A stretch of DNA of 64,000 nt from Opacimonas viscosa. Its GTDB lineage: Bacteria > Pseudomonadota > Gammaproteobacteria > Enterobacterales > Alteromonadaceae. Below, piece after piece: positions 55,312 through 64,000 of the stretch (position 1 is its first letter; each line of letters starts with the position of its first letter). A program made the position numbers and the translations under genes. The stretch covers positions 1 through 64,000 of the forward strand of contig NZ_JANATA010000007.1 in assembly GCF_024199005.1 (NCBI RefSeq), in the 5' to 3' direction. Below the pieces are notes generated by a model. It had not been told where the DNA came from. It made no database searches and worked only from the letters and a program-made list of their open reading frames with translations.

Positions 55312-57079
55312 CTACTGCCTCATGCTGTAGTTGTTGTTTGGTTCGTTGTAACGTTTGTAAAGCTAGTTGTTCGACATCCAAAATAAACGCAACGCTCCCA
55401 TCTGCCATTATGGTTGCACCAGACATACAGGGAACTGCTTTATAATTTTTTTCAAGGCTTTTTATGACCACTTGTTGCTGACCGAGTAGGTTGTCAACAT
55501 GCAGGCAGTAGCGTTTATGACCGACTTCGATGATCATCATGATCGATTCTTCTGGATGTGGTTTATAGGCCTCTGGATGGAGCAGGTCATGGAGCGCAAC
55601 AATGGGTAAATACTGCTCGCGTATATTGATTAAATAGTCGTCTGTAATTGTTTTCACTTGCTCTTTCGTAGGACGGAATGACTCTACAATATTGTGCATG
55701 GGAATGATGTATGTTTGGCCCGCACAAGCAACCTTCATTCCCTCTATAATCGCCATGGTGAGTGGCAGTCTTATCGTAAAAGTGGCACCTTTTCCTGACT
55801 CTGAAATAATGTCTAACTTACCGCCGAGTGCCTCGATATTTTTCACCACTACATCCATACCCACGCCACGCCCAGAGATATTAGTGACAGTCGTCGCGGT
55901 GGAAAACCCTGGTTGTAAAATTAATGGCCATGTATCTTCGTCGCTGAGATCCATCGACTTAATAAGATTATTGGCGTAAGCCGTTTCTAATATCTTCTGT
56001 TTGTGCAATCCCATGCCATCATCTATGACTGAGATATAGATATAGCTGCCTTTTTGTTGTGCGGCTAAAGTGACCGTTGCGGATCTAGGTTTGCCGATTT
56101 CTTCTCGTGTTGAAGGGAGCTCTACACCATGATCAATACTGTTGCGAATCAAATGCGTGAGTGGGTCCACCAACTGTTCAATCATACCTTTATCGATTTC
56201 TGTTTCTGCACCGGTGATATCTAGATTGACTTCCTTGTTGAGTTCTTTGGCTAGTTCTCTTAAAAGGCGGGGAAAACGATTAAAAATAAAAGACAATGGC
56301 ATCATGCGCATCGACATAACAGCGTCTTGCATGTCGCGAATATTGGCATTGATCAACTCTAACGCACGATGGATTTGTGTGTGTTCTTTGGGAGTATCAC
56401 AGTGTACTTGTTGTAACATCACGTCGGCGATAACTAACTCACCCATAATATTTATCAAGTTATCAATTTTATCCGTATTCACTCGAATGGATTGCTGCAT
56501 CGCTTGTTTATTGGCTGGAGTAGATATATTAGTGGATTCTTCGGTAAGTGTTGCTACATGAACATGTAAATCGTGCGGTTCATTTGAAGGTGAATCTGTG
56601 CTTGGCTCGGTGGTTGCAAAGAAACCAAAATCATCGCTGTCGTCGGTGTTAAAAAATCCAAAATCAGTGTCTGCTTGTTCTAGATGTTCGCAGTTATCTA
56701 ATAAGTGACTGAGTTGTTGTTTACACTCAGATATGACGGAATTATCGAGCGCTTCGTTATTTTCATATGCATCTACAGTAACGGAAAGAACATCAAGCGC
56801 AGCTAGTAAAGTATCTATTTTGGCCGAGGTCAGTTCTGCTTTTTCCTTGCGTACCAGGTCTAAAAAGTTCTCCATTAAATGGGTTAAATCTGTCAATGCA
56901 CTAAAACCAAACATACCGCTGCCACCTTTAATAGAGTGGGCAGCTCGAAAAACACGGTTGATGCTTTCGAGTTCGATATTTTCAGGCTGATACGAAACAA
57001 ACAACGCTTCCATGTCTTGGATATGCTCTCGTGTTTCAGCAAAAAATACATCGTGGAATTGGCCTAGATCTACAGACAT
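55304..57079 (-). CDS. cheA: Chemotaxis histidine kinase CheA
   Basis: This is a 591-residue kinase. The Hpt domain carries phospho-acceptor H48 in AAHSIKGGSGMFG. A variable linker (about 105-195) contains two DFGFF repeats near residue 140-152 and lacks a clear P2 domain. Dimerisation and HATPase domains follow (HLIRNSIDHG, DDGMG, ISGRGVGMDVV), then the CheW-like P5 domain (about 440-575). It phosphorylates CheY and CheB. It follows cheY by 62 bases. Confidence 0.95.
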   Translation of the reverse strand: MSVDLGQFHDVFFAETREHIQDMEALFVSYQPENIELESINRVFRAAHSIKGGSGMFGFSALTDLTHLMENFLDLVRKEKAELTSAKIDTLLAALDVLSVTVDAYENNEALDNSVISECKQQLSHLLDNCEHLEQADTDFGFFNTDDSDDFGFFATTEPSTDSPSNEPHDLHVHVATLTEESTNISTPANKQAMQQSIRVNTDKIDNLINIMGELVIADVMLQQVHCDTPKEHTQIHRALELINANIRDMQDAVMSMRMMPLSFIFNRFPRLLRELAKELNKEVNLDITGAETEIDKGMIEQLVDPLTHLIRNSIDHGVELPSTREEIGKPRSATVTLAAQQKGSYIYISVIDDGMGLHKQKILETAYANNLIKSMDLSDEDTWPLILQPGFSTATTVTNISGRGVGMDVVVKNIEALGGKLDIISESGKGATFTIRLPLTMAIIEGMKVACAGQTYIIPMHNIVESFRPTKEQVKTITDDYLINIREQYLPIVALHDLLHPEAYKPHPEESIMMIIEVGHKRYCLHVDNLLGQQQVVIKSLEKNYKAVPCMSGATIMADGSVAFILDVEQLALQTLQRTKQQLQHEAVDE

Positions 57080-57141
57080 TATTACTCCCTTAATGACAAT
57101 CTAGCGAACGTTGCTTCCTAATGAAGGTGAGCCTGTGTTAA

Positions 57142-57510
57142 TTAACGGCTGAGTACTTTTTCTGTGACCATGACTAATTTGTCAGGGTCAAAGGGTTTCA
57201 CCATCCATCCTGTAGCACCGGCTGCGCGTCCTTGCGCTTTCATGGCATCACTTGCCTCGGTGGTTAACATAACAATGGGTTTCTGACGATATTCGGTCAT
57301 TTTACGCAATGATTTGATCAAAGTTAGGCCATCCATTCGTGGCATATTTTGATCGGTTAAGACAAAGTCAAAATCGTGGATTTGACACAGATCTAGAGCT
57401 TCTTGTCCATCTGGTGCAACGGTGACTTTGTACTTTGAACCGCTCAACGTGACTTCCACCATTTGTCGAATGGATGGCGAGTCATCAACTACTAATATAT
57501 GTTTTTCCAT
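57142..57510 (-). CDS. cheY: Chemotaxis response regulator CheY
   Basis: This 122-residue single receiver domain has an acidic pair DD, phospho-acceptor D53 in VLTDQNMPRMDG, Thr in MLTTEA and Lys in WMVKPF. It would carry the CheA signal to a motor or other output. No flagellar gene lies in the window. It follows the membrane protein gene by 23 bases. Confidence 0.94.
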   Translation of the reverse strand: MEKHILVVDDSPSIRQMVEVTLSGSKYKVTVAPDGQEALDLCQIHDFDFVLTDQNMPRMDGLTLIKSLRKMTEYRQKPIVMLTTEASDAMKAQGRAAGATGWMVKPFDPDKLVMVTEKVLSR

Positions 57511-57533
57511 TTTCTTGTTCCGTGTCGTAAGAC

Positions 57534-58211
57534 TTAAAAAAATTCGATTTCACCAGCTTGCATTGATTTGCTAGAAACAGGGTTGTTATTTACATCTCGG
57601 CGCTTTTGTAACGTTTCTAAATATTCACGAATATCGGCTATCACAACGTCTAGATCATCTTGTCCAATAGTTTCAATATGCTCTCTGATAAAGCGTAAGG
57701 TATCTAAACAAAACTGTAGGTTTTGGGTGTTAATATCACCGAATTGCATGCCCCTGATAGATTCATTCATGAAATTTCGAATATCACCGGCAAGACGGGT
57801 TACTTGGGCGTACTCTAAGCTATCTGCATCTACATTGCGTTGGACTAAGGTGCTTTGTTTGAGCATCAATGACTGAATTTCGACGAAACTGTTACCAATC
57901 AAATCAATGGCATCTTGTTGGGTCGAGTTGATATTCAGTAAGCTTTTTTCGCACTCTAAAATCATGTTATTGATTTCTGAGGCAAGTAGAGATGACAGAT
58001 TGGCTTGTTCATCTTTACGCTCTTGGAGCCGTCGTTTATACATGTTCATATAACGGCGCTGCTCACTGACGAGATAGAACGCCGCAGCGATAGAAAAAAT
58101 GGCCACAACCAGAATCGCTGGTTGTTGATTAAACACGAAAATACTCGATATGGCTCCTAAAGTAACAGCCAAAGAGATGTAGATATAGCGGTACTGCAAA
58201 TCCATATGCAT
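57534..58211 (-). CDS. Chemosensory membrane protein with CheZ-like D-x3-Q motif
   Basis: This 225-residue protein heads the operon. Two membrane helices (about 9-25 and 30-48) are followed by a long coiled coil and a helical domain with QFGDINTQN (D159 to Q163). CheZ uses F-x-D-x3-Q to dephosphorylate CheY-P, and this spacing is the same, so a phosphatase role is possible. The C-terminus ends GEIEFF, a tail seen on chemotaxis-associated proteins. No cheZ is found in the window. The true family was not identified. Confidence 0.7.
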   Translation of the reverse strand: MHMDLQYRYIYISLAVTLGAISSIFVFNQQPAILVVAIFSIAAAFYLVSEQRRYMNMYKRRLQERKDEQANLSSLLASEINNMILECEKSLLNINSTQQDAIDLIGNSFVEIQSLMLKQSTLVQRNVDADSLEYAQVTRLAGDIRNFMNESIRGMQFGDINTQNLQFCLDTLRFIREHIETIGQDDLDVVIADIREYLETLQKRRDVNNNPVSSKSMQAGEIEFF

Positions 58212-58249
58212 TCCTTCACATAAAATAAGTGCATGTTATTTAAACACGG

Positions 58250-58280
58250 AAAAGCCACAACATATCCTGTGTTGTGACTT
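58250..58280 (-). terminator. Terminator after dsbD
   Basis: On the minus strand AAGTCACAACA pairs with TGTTGTGGCTT around a short loop, with a TTTT run following. It lies nine bases after the dsbD stop and upstream of the chemosensory operon start. Confidence 0.65.
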
Positions 58281-58289
58281 GACTAATAT

Positions 58290-60164
58290 TTACTTATCGG
58301 AAAATATTGCATTTACATGAGTGGCAAATGCATCTGCAGGTAAAAAGCCTGTCACACGGGATTGTGTCAGCTCATAACCTTGTTCGTCGAAGAATAAAAT
58401 GGTTGGTAGGCCTTTGATTGCAAACTCTTCTTGGAAAGCTAAATTCGTTGGGGTGTTATCAGTCAAATCGATTTGTAGCCAAACGGTATTACTTAACGCT
58501 GCGACGACTGCAGGATCTGGGAATGTATATTTTTCAAATTCCTTACAGGCGACACACCAGTCAGCGTATAAATCTACCATGACGGTTTTACCTGAAGCAT
58601 TTGCGGCTGCAATTTTAGCTGCTAGATCACCAAGGTCTTTGACGACAGTAAAATTAGGATGCTGAGCCGCATGTGGTGCGTTATTTTGAGTGCTGTATCT
58701 CATGGCCTGAGTTTGGAACAGGCTGTTGTAGCCATACATAAATGATGCGATTAAACCTAGATAAATAACGGCATTGCGCAAGCCTTTCGCAAAAGAACTC
58801 TTAGTTGCTTGATTCAGGGTGCCATAATACGTAAACAGTGCAAAGCCAACACCTGCCCATAATAAATCAGTTAAGGGATCAATAATAATCCTTTCGACAA
58901 ATGTGATGGCCACGATTAACATCAGGAAACCAAAAGTGGCTTTGACCACATTCATCCAATTGCCTGCTTTGGGTAATAATTTGCCACCGGTCATACCAAA
59001 TAAAATCAACGGGATGCCCATACCTAAGCTCAAAACATAAAGCGCAGTAAAGCCGAGTAATAAGTCACCGCTTTGGGCGATGAATAGTAAGATAGCAGTG
59101 AGTGGCGCTGTCGTACATGGAGAGGCGATAAGTCCAGAAATTACCCCCATCAAAAAGACGCCGAACAGATTTCCCCCTTTTTGTTGGTTGGAAAGGTTAT
59201 TGAGTTTTTCTTGCCATTTGGATGGTAATTGGATCTCATAAGCTCCGAACATAGCGATTGCTAATAGAACAAAAGCCACAATGAAAAAGGAGAGCAAATA
59301 AGGATTTTGTAAAGCCGCTTGGAACTGCACGCCAGCAGAAGCAACAATCAAACCCAACAACGAGTACGTAATAGCCATCCCTTGGACATACACAAAAGAC
59401 AAAACAAAGGCTTCAGATGTTTTTAATGATGTTTTTTGGCCAAGAACAATGCTCGAGAGTATGGGATACATTGGAAAGACACACGGAGTGAATGCTAAAC
59501 CAATACCCAAGGCTAAAAATGCGAGTAAAGTTAAAGCTAGTGAGTCAGGGCTTACTAATCTTTCAGCTAGTGTATACTGTTGTGAAACTGGAGCGGAGCG
59601 AGTGTTTTGAGAAGTTTCTAGGCGGTCCGATATGTCCAGCAATGAAGCTGGTGGGATAGCGCTATCCGCTAAACCTGACGATGAATTCACCGCCGTTAAG
59701 TAAACCACTTTGGTGGTAGGTGGATAACATAAGCCAGCTTCTGCGCAGCCTTGGTAGCGTATTTTTACCACACCATCGTTGATCGATTCGATGATGGGAT
59801 AGGAGATGGAAACTTGGTTAAAAAATACATCTGAAATCCCAAAAAACTCATCTTCTATTTGGGTTGCGACGGGAAAGTTAGGTTCGCCAATCGTTGCGTT
59901 TTTAGTGACCGTTTTGAATTGTTTTTTATAAAGATAATATCCATCCGCAATTTGCCAGCGAAGTTCCAAGCGGTCTCCACGCTGAGAAAAATCAAAAATA
60001 AACGCTTCAGACTCCTTGAGAAACTGAGGTTCATCGTTAAATAAACTACCTAAGTTACTACTTTGAGCATGGGTAAGCCCGCTAAATAACGTGACCCATA
60101 ACAAGGTTAAGGCGCTAATAAAAACCCTACATTTTAGATAAATACTAACCTGGCTAGATGACAT
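58290..60164 (-). CDS. dsbD: Thiol:disulfide interchange protein DsbD
   Basis: This 624-residue protein has a signal peptide and the periplasmic alpha domain with two cysteines (GCAEAGLCYPP), an eight-helix membrane domain with redox cysteines in FTPCVFPMYP and ASPCTTAPL, and a C-terminal thioredoxin-like gamma domain with CVAC in DWCVACKEF. It moves electrons from cytoplasmic thioredoxin to periplasmic DsbC and cytochrome maturation. I use ATG 60164; an in-frame ATG at 60236 adds residues before the signal peptide. Confidence 0.95.
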   Translation of the reverse strand: MSSSQVSIYLKCRVFISALTLLWVTLFSGLTHAQSSNLGSLFNDEPQFLKESEAFIFDFSQRGDRLELRWQIADGYYLYKKQFKTVTKNATIGEPNFPVATQIEDEFFGISDVFFNQVSISYPIIESINDGVVKIRYQGCAEAGLCYPPTTKVVYLTAVNSSSGLADSAIPPASLLDISDRLETSQNTRSAPVSQQYTLAERLVSPDSLALTLLAFLALGIGLAFTPCVFPMYPILSSIVLGQKTSLKTSEAFVLSFVYVQGMAITYSLLGLIVASAGVQFQAALQNPYLLSFFIVAFVLLAIAMFGAYEIQLPSKWQEKLNNLSNQQKGGNLFGVFLMGVISGLIASPCTTAPLTAILLFIAQSGDLLLGFTALYVLSLGMGIPLILFGMTGGKLLPKAGNWMNVVKATFGFLMLIVAITFVERIIIDPLTDLLWAGVGFALFTYYGTLNQATKSSFAKGLRNAVIYLGLIASFMYGYNSLFQTQAMRYSTQNNAPHAAQHPNFTVVKDLGDLAAKIAAANASGKTVMVDLYADWCVACKEFEKYTFPDPAVVAALSNTVWLQIDLTDNTPTNLAFQEEFAIKGLPTILFFDEQGYELTQSRVTGFLPADAFATHVNAIFSDK

Positions 60165-60363
60165 AAAATGGATATTCTCTTTGATAATAATATGAAGTCT
60201 GTGTTGTAGACCGGTTATAGAATAACTTGCTTTCATTTATGGTTACAAATAATTACTGCAGAAACTCATGGGCAAAATGATACCGTGTGTTTACTTAAAT
60301 GAACCTTAAAGTCCTTGTAAATGTCGTACATACCCATACTATTACGTTAATAGGAGAAAAAAG

Positions 60364-60885
60364 TTGGCTAAATTATTTTTATTGTTTGTGATCATGCCTA
60401 TCGTAGAAATTGCGGTACTAATCAACGTGGGCGAGATTATTGGTGGCTGGAATACAGTAGCGTTGGTGATCTTATCTGCATTAGTAGGGGCACACCTAGT
60501 TCGTCGTGAAGGTTTGACGACGATGGCCAAAGCTCAGCAAAAAATGCAAGAAGGGCAAATGCCCGCGGAAGAGTTAGGGGCAGGTTTGCTCTTATTGATT
60601 GCCGGGGTGTTATTGGTAACGCCAGGCTTTATTACGGATATATTCGGTTTGTTACTGACATTGCCTTATACTCGAGGAAAGCTCGCTAAATTTGTTATGC
60701 AAAACATGCATATGGTGGGAGGCGCCCGTGGTTTTTCTGGTGGCTTTGAGGCCAGAGGTTTTCATTCAGGAACACAACACGATACTCGTAGCCCATTCGG
60801 ACCAAAAGCGGATGATATTATTGATGGTGAAGTGGTAAATAAAACATCCTCTATAACGTCTGACACTGCTGATAAAACCAATTGA
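60364..60885 (+). CDS. fxsA: FxsA family membrane protein
   Basis: This 173-residue membrane protein has the FxsA core (FVIMPIVEIAVLINVGEIIGGWNTV, RREGL, AGVLLVTPGFITDIFGLLL) and a cytoplasmic tail. In E. coli FxsA lets T7 grow in F-carrying cells when overproduced; its normal role is unclear. The start is TTG 60364 with an AGGAG site 8 bases upstream. It is divergent from dsbD. Confidence 0.88.
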   Translation: MAKLFLLFVIMPIVEIAVLINVGEIIGGWNTVALVILSALVGAHLVRREGLTTMAKAQQKMQEGQMPAEELGAGLLLLIAGVLLVTPGFITDIFGLLLTLPYTRGKLAKFVMQNMHMVGGARGFSGGFEARGFHSGTQHDTRSPFGPKADDIIDGEVVNKTSSITSDTADKTN

Positions 60886-60975
60886 TTTTGTTAATTTTTT
60901 GTAAGGATAGCTTGCATCCATTACTCGCCTAACTTAGTCTGATGACTCGGTACGAAACTAAATAAAGGGCTTCTT

Positions 60976-62385
60976 ATGGGTTCATTCAAAACGTGTTCAT
61001 CCGCGAACAAACGTTGTACAGCTTTTGCATTCACAGTTATGTTGAGTTTACTCACTCCATCCATTGTCATTGCTTCTGAATTAAAAGCGTTGGTCGGTGG
61101 ACGTCTGATTGATGGCTTTGGCCATCAGCCGATTGCCAACTCTGTGATTTTGATTCGTGATAATGTGATTGAAGAAGTGGGTACGGTTAAAACGCTACCT
61201 GTGCCATCAGGTTATGAAGTCATATCTACAGAGGGGATGGATGTTTTACCTGGTTTGTGGGAAGCCCATGCGCATTTAATGCTCAACGGACATGCTAATT
61301 ATGCCCATTGGCATCCTACTTACAAAGACCGTTTGGCGAATGAAATTATGCCAGCCAGTGCGGTCCAACTCCTGTTAGCTGGGATTACCAGTGCACGTGA
61401 TTTAGGTGCGCCTCTAGAACCATCCTTGCAAGTAAAAAAACAAATTGAGAACAAAGAAATCCCAGGACCACGTTTATACATATCTGGACCATTTATCCAA
61501 CATGCCCCCTACCCAGGTACCGAAAATTATCGCTGGGGTGTCGCATCTGTTGCACAAGCCAACGAGAAAGTAGATTTATTAGCAGCCGCAGGCGTGGATG
61601 TTATTAAACTTATCGATCACGATATTATGCCTTTGGAAGTAGCTCAAGCGGTGGTAGACGCAGCACATCGAAATAATCTCAAGGTCGTTGGGCATTCACA
61701 TAAGCCCGATGAAATCCGTCGTGGTTTAGCTATTGGTATTGATAATTTTGAGCATACCGGTTTGACTACTGCGCCAGAGTATCCAGATGATATTATCGCG
61801 ATGCTGAAAGAGCGCACGGCAAAAGGTCGGATTGCCGGTGGTCCTTTATATTGGACGCCTACGGTAGAAGGATTATTCAATTATTCGCAGATGGTCGCTA
61901 ACCCAGAAAAACTGGATAATACCTGTTGGCATCGTGGTTTAAAACCAGACACTATTGCTGACATTAAAGCCTCCTTAGCCAACCCCGGTCAATTGGCTTA
62001 CATGCAGCTGACGCCATTACGTCAGCCGACTTTGGAGAAAAAAGTGAAGCAATTAAAGGATGCAGGTGTGGTTCTTTTGACAGGAACTGACAGTGGGATC
62101 CCTACTAAATTCCATTGCCAAAGTACCTGGAATGAACTGGCCGTATGGGTTGATGAATTTGGTTTTGACCCGATGTATACCATCCGCGCAGCCACGTATT
62201 GGCCAGCCGTTTTAATGGGTGTCTCCGATAAAACAGGTACGGTTTCCAAAGGTAAGTTAGCCGATATTATTGCGGTCCAAGGAGATGTGTTGAAATATAT
62301 TAATTTACTCCAACGTGTGGATTTCGTTATGAAGGACGGTGTAGTTTACAAACAACATGGGCAAGTCATCGAAAGCGCTCTATAG
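60976..62385 (+). CDS. Exported amidohydrolase-family protein
   Basis: This 469-residue protein has an N-terminal signal peptide (about 1-37). The metal-binding HAHL, a likely Lys/Asp active-site region (DVIKLIDHD), GHSHKP, an FEHTG segment and GTDSG fit a metal-dependent amidohydrolase of the imidazolonepropionase/prolidase-like group. The substrate is not deducible. An AAAGGGC ribosome site is nearby. It follows fxsA by 90 bases and precedes groES by 274. Confidence 0.82.
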   Translation: MGSFKTCSSANKRCTAFAFTVMLSLLTPSIVIASELKALVGGRLIDGFGHQPIANSVILIRDNVIEEVGTVKTLPVPSGYEVISTEGMDVLPGLWEAHAHLMLNGHANYAHWHPTYKDRLANEIMPASAVQLLLAGITSARDLGAPLEPSLQVKKQIENKEIPGPRLYISGPFIQHAPYPGTENYRWGVASVAQANEKVDLLAAAGVDVIKLIDHDIMPLEVAQAVVDAAHRNNLKVVGHSHKPDEIRRGLAIGIDNFEHTGLTTAPEYPDDIIAMLKERTAKGRIAGGPLYWTPTVEGLFNYSQMVANPEKLDNTCWHRGLKPDTIADIKASLANPGQLAYMQLTPLRQPTLEKKVKQLKDAGVVLLTGTDSGIPTKFHCQSTWNELAVWVDEFGFDPMYTIRAATYWPAVLMGVSDKTGTVSKGKLADIIAVQGDVLKYINLLQRVDFVMKDGVVYKQHGQVIESAL

Positions 62386-62541
62386 CTCGCTGCCGCAGCC
62401 ATTTATAAGACACACGCGAAACCTGCCTCTTTTTGTTCGCGCGGAGTAGCTCTGGCTATTTGTACGATTCACGTCTAAGTGTTCTGGAAACTTTACATCG
62501 TCATTTATTATTGTAAAAAATTAAATTTTTTTCACAATTTA

Positions 62542-62572
62542 CCCTTGAGTTCTTTGTGGCTATTCCCATATA
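62542..62572 (+). promoter_or_regulatory. Sigma-32 heat-shock promoter of groES-groEL
   Basis: CCCTTGAG (62542-62549) and CCCATATA (62565-62572), 15 bases apart, match the sigma-32 consensus (CTTGAA and CCCCATNT). They lie 87 bases upstream of the groES ATG. No CIRCE operator is seen. Confidence 0.8.
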
Positions 62573-62659
62573 CAAATCACGACTAAACATCATGGTTTAG
62601 CAAACTCATACCCAAGTTGGGTGTAAACCTAATGTGTATAAACAATTGGAGAAATAAAA

Positions 62660-62950
62660 ATGGCAATTCGTCCTTTACACGATCGCGTAATCATTAAACG
62701 TGAAGAAATAGAAAGTAAGTCTGCCGGTGGTATCGTTTTGACGGGCTCTGCTGCTGAAAAATCTACCCGTGGTGAAGTTGTTGCTGTAGGTAATGGTCGC
62801 GTACTTGATAACGGTGAAGTAAAAGCACTTGACGTTAAAGTAGGTGACAAAGTTATCTTCAACGAAGGATACGGCGTCAAATCTGAAAAAATCGACGGTG
62901 AAGAAGTGTTGATTTTAAGTGAAAGTGACATCTTAGCGATCGTTGAATAA
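62660..62950 (+). CDS. groES: Co-chaperonin GroES
   Basis: This 96-residue protein has the lid subunit signature [15 protein letters not shown], the mobile loop ([18 protein letters not shown]) and [15 protein letters not shown] strong ribosome site (TGGAGAAA) precedes the ATG. It heads groES-groEL behind a sigma-32 promoter. Confidence 0.98.
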   Translation: MAIRPLHDRVIIKREEIESKSAGGIVLTGSAAEKSTRGEVVAVGNGRVLDNGEVKALDVKVGDKVIFNEGYGVKSEKIDGEEVLILSESDILAIVE

Positions 62951-62994
62951 GCATAGCGAATTTTTTTAATTGGTCATCGACCGATTGGTTTTAA

Positions 62995-64000
<1,006 letters not shown>

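Noticed and set aside
60165-60236. Upstream extension of dsbD
   Set aside because: It adds 24 residues before the signal peptide, with no ribosome site.

Overview
The window reads as a chromosomal segment of a free-living, probably marine, gammaproteobacterium of the Alteromonadales type (Shewanella/Alteromonas-like). The basis is gene order and family content: a complete gspC-N type II secretion operon next to cysQ-nudE-yrfG; hslR-hslO beside envZ-ompR; prmA-dusB-fis-purH-purD; aroQ-accB-accC; fxsA near groES-groEL; and several REC-GGDEF proteins. The DNA is moderately AT-rich. I see no rRNA, tRNA, integrase, transposase, prophage or CRISPR array. The window starts inside a G-rich tandem repeat and ends inside groEL.

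Layout. 0-7.6 kb: heptamer repeat, glpR, a cytochrome c5, a GAF-GAF-GGDEF-EAL protein, cysQ-nudE (minus), yrfG (plus) and a REC-GGDEF regulator. 7.7-19.2 kb: the minus-strand T2SS operon gspC to gspN, with genes overlapping or a few bases apart. 19.3-30.9 kb: hslR-hslO, ompR-envZ, a phosphoribulokinase-like gene, purH-purD, dusB-fis, prmA and an S10 peptidase. 31-33.8 kb: a second REC-GGDEF protein and a flavin reductase / small membrane protein / HiPIP operon. 33.8-37.5 kb: a small HNH protein, a FAN1-like nuclease fused to a DnaQ-type exonuclease with a LexA-like box at its start, and two small conserved genes. 37.5-46 kb: a D-lactate dehydrogenase-type flavo-iron-sulfur protein with a divergent LysR gene, a DcaP-like porin with a long regulatory upstream region, an unknown gene, and an AraC regulator divergent from a desaturase-ferredoxin fusion. 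46-48.3 kb: aroQ-accB-accC. 48.4-58.2 kb: a chemosensory operon (membrane protein, cheY, cheA, cheW, mcp, cheR, cheD, cheB) followed by a stand-alone H-NOX gene. 58.3-64 kb: dsbD, fxsA, an exported amidohydrolase and groES-groEL behind a sigma-32-type promoter.

How the genes work together. Most of the window is housekeeping: purine synthesis, fatty acid initiation, protein export, folding and translation modification. Signalling is prominent, with three GGDEF proteins, one full chemosensory pathway, EnvZ/OmpR and four DNA-binding regulators outside the two-component class (GlpR, LysR, AraC, Fis). The parts most worth a second look are the H-NOX gene at the end of the chemosensory operon, the membrane protein with a CheZ-like D-x3-Q motif at its head, the HNH plus FAN1-DnaQ pair with a possible SOS box, the desaturase-ferredoxin fusion, the HiPIP operon, the GTTAAC array upstream of the porin, and the layered telomere-like repeat at the left edge.

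Functions rest on recognising conserved motifs and family sequences by eye. No database search or structure prediction was run.
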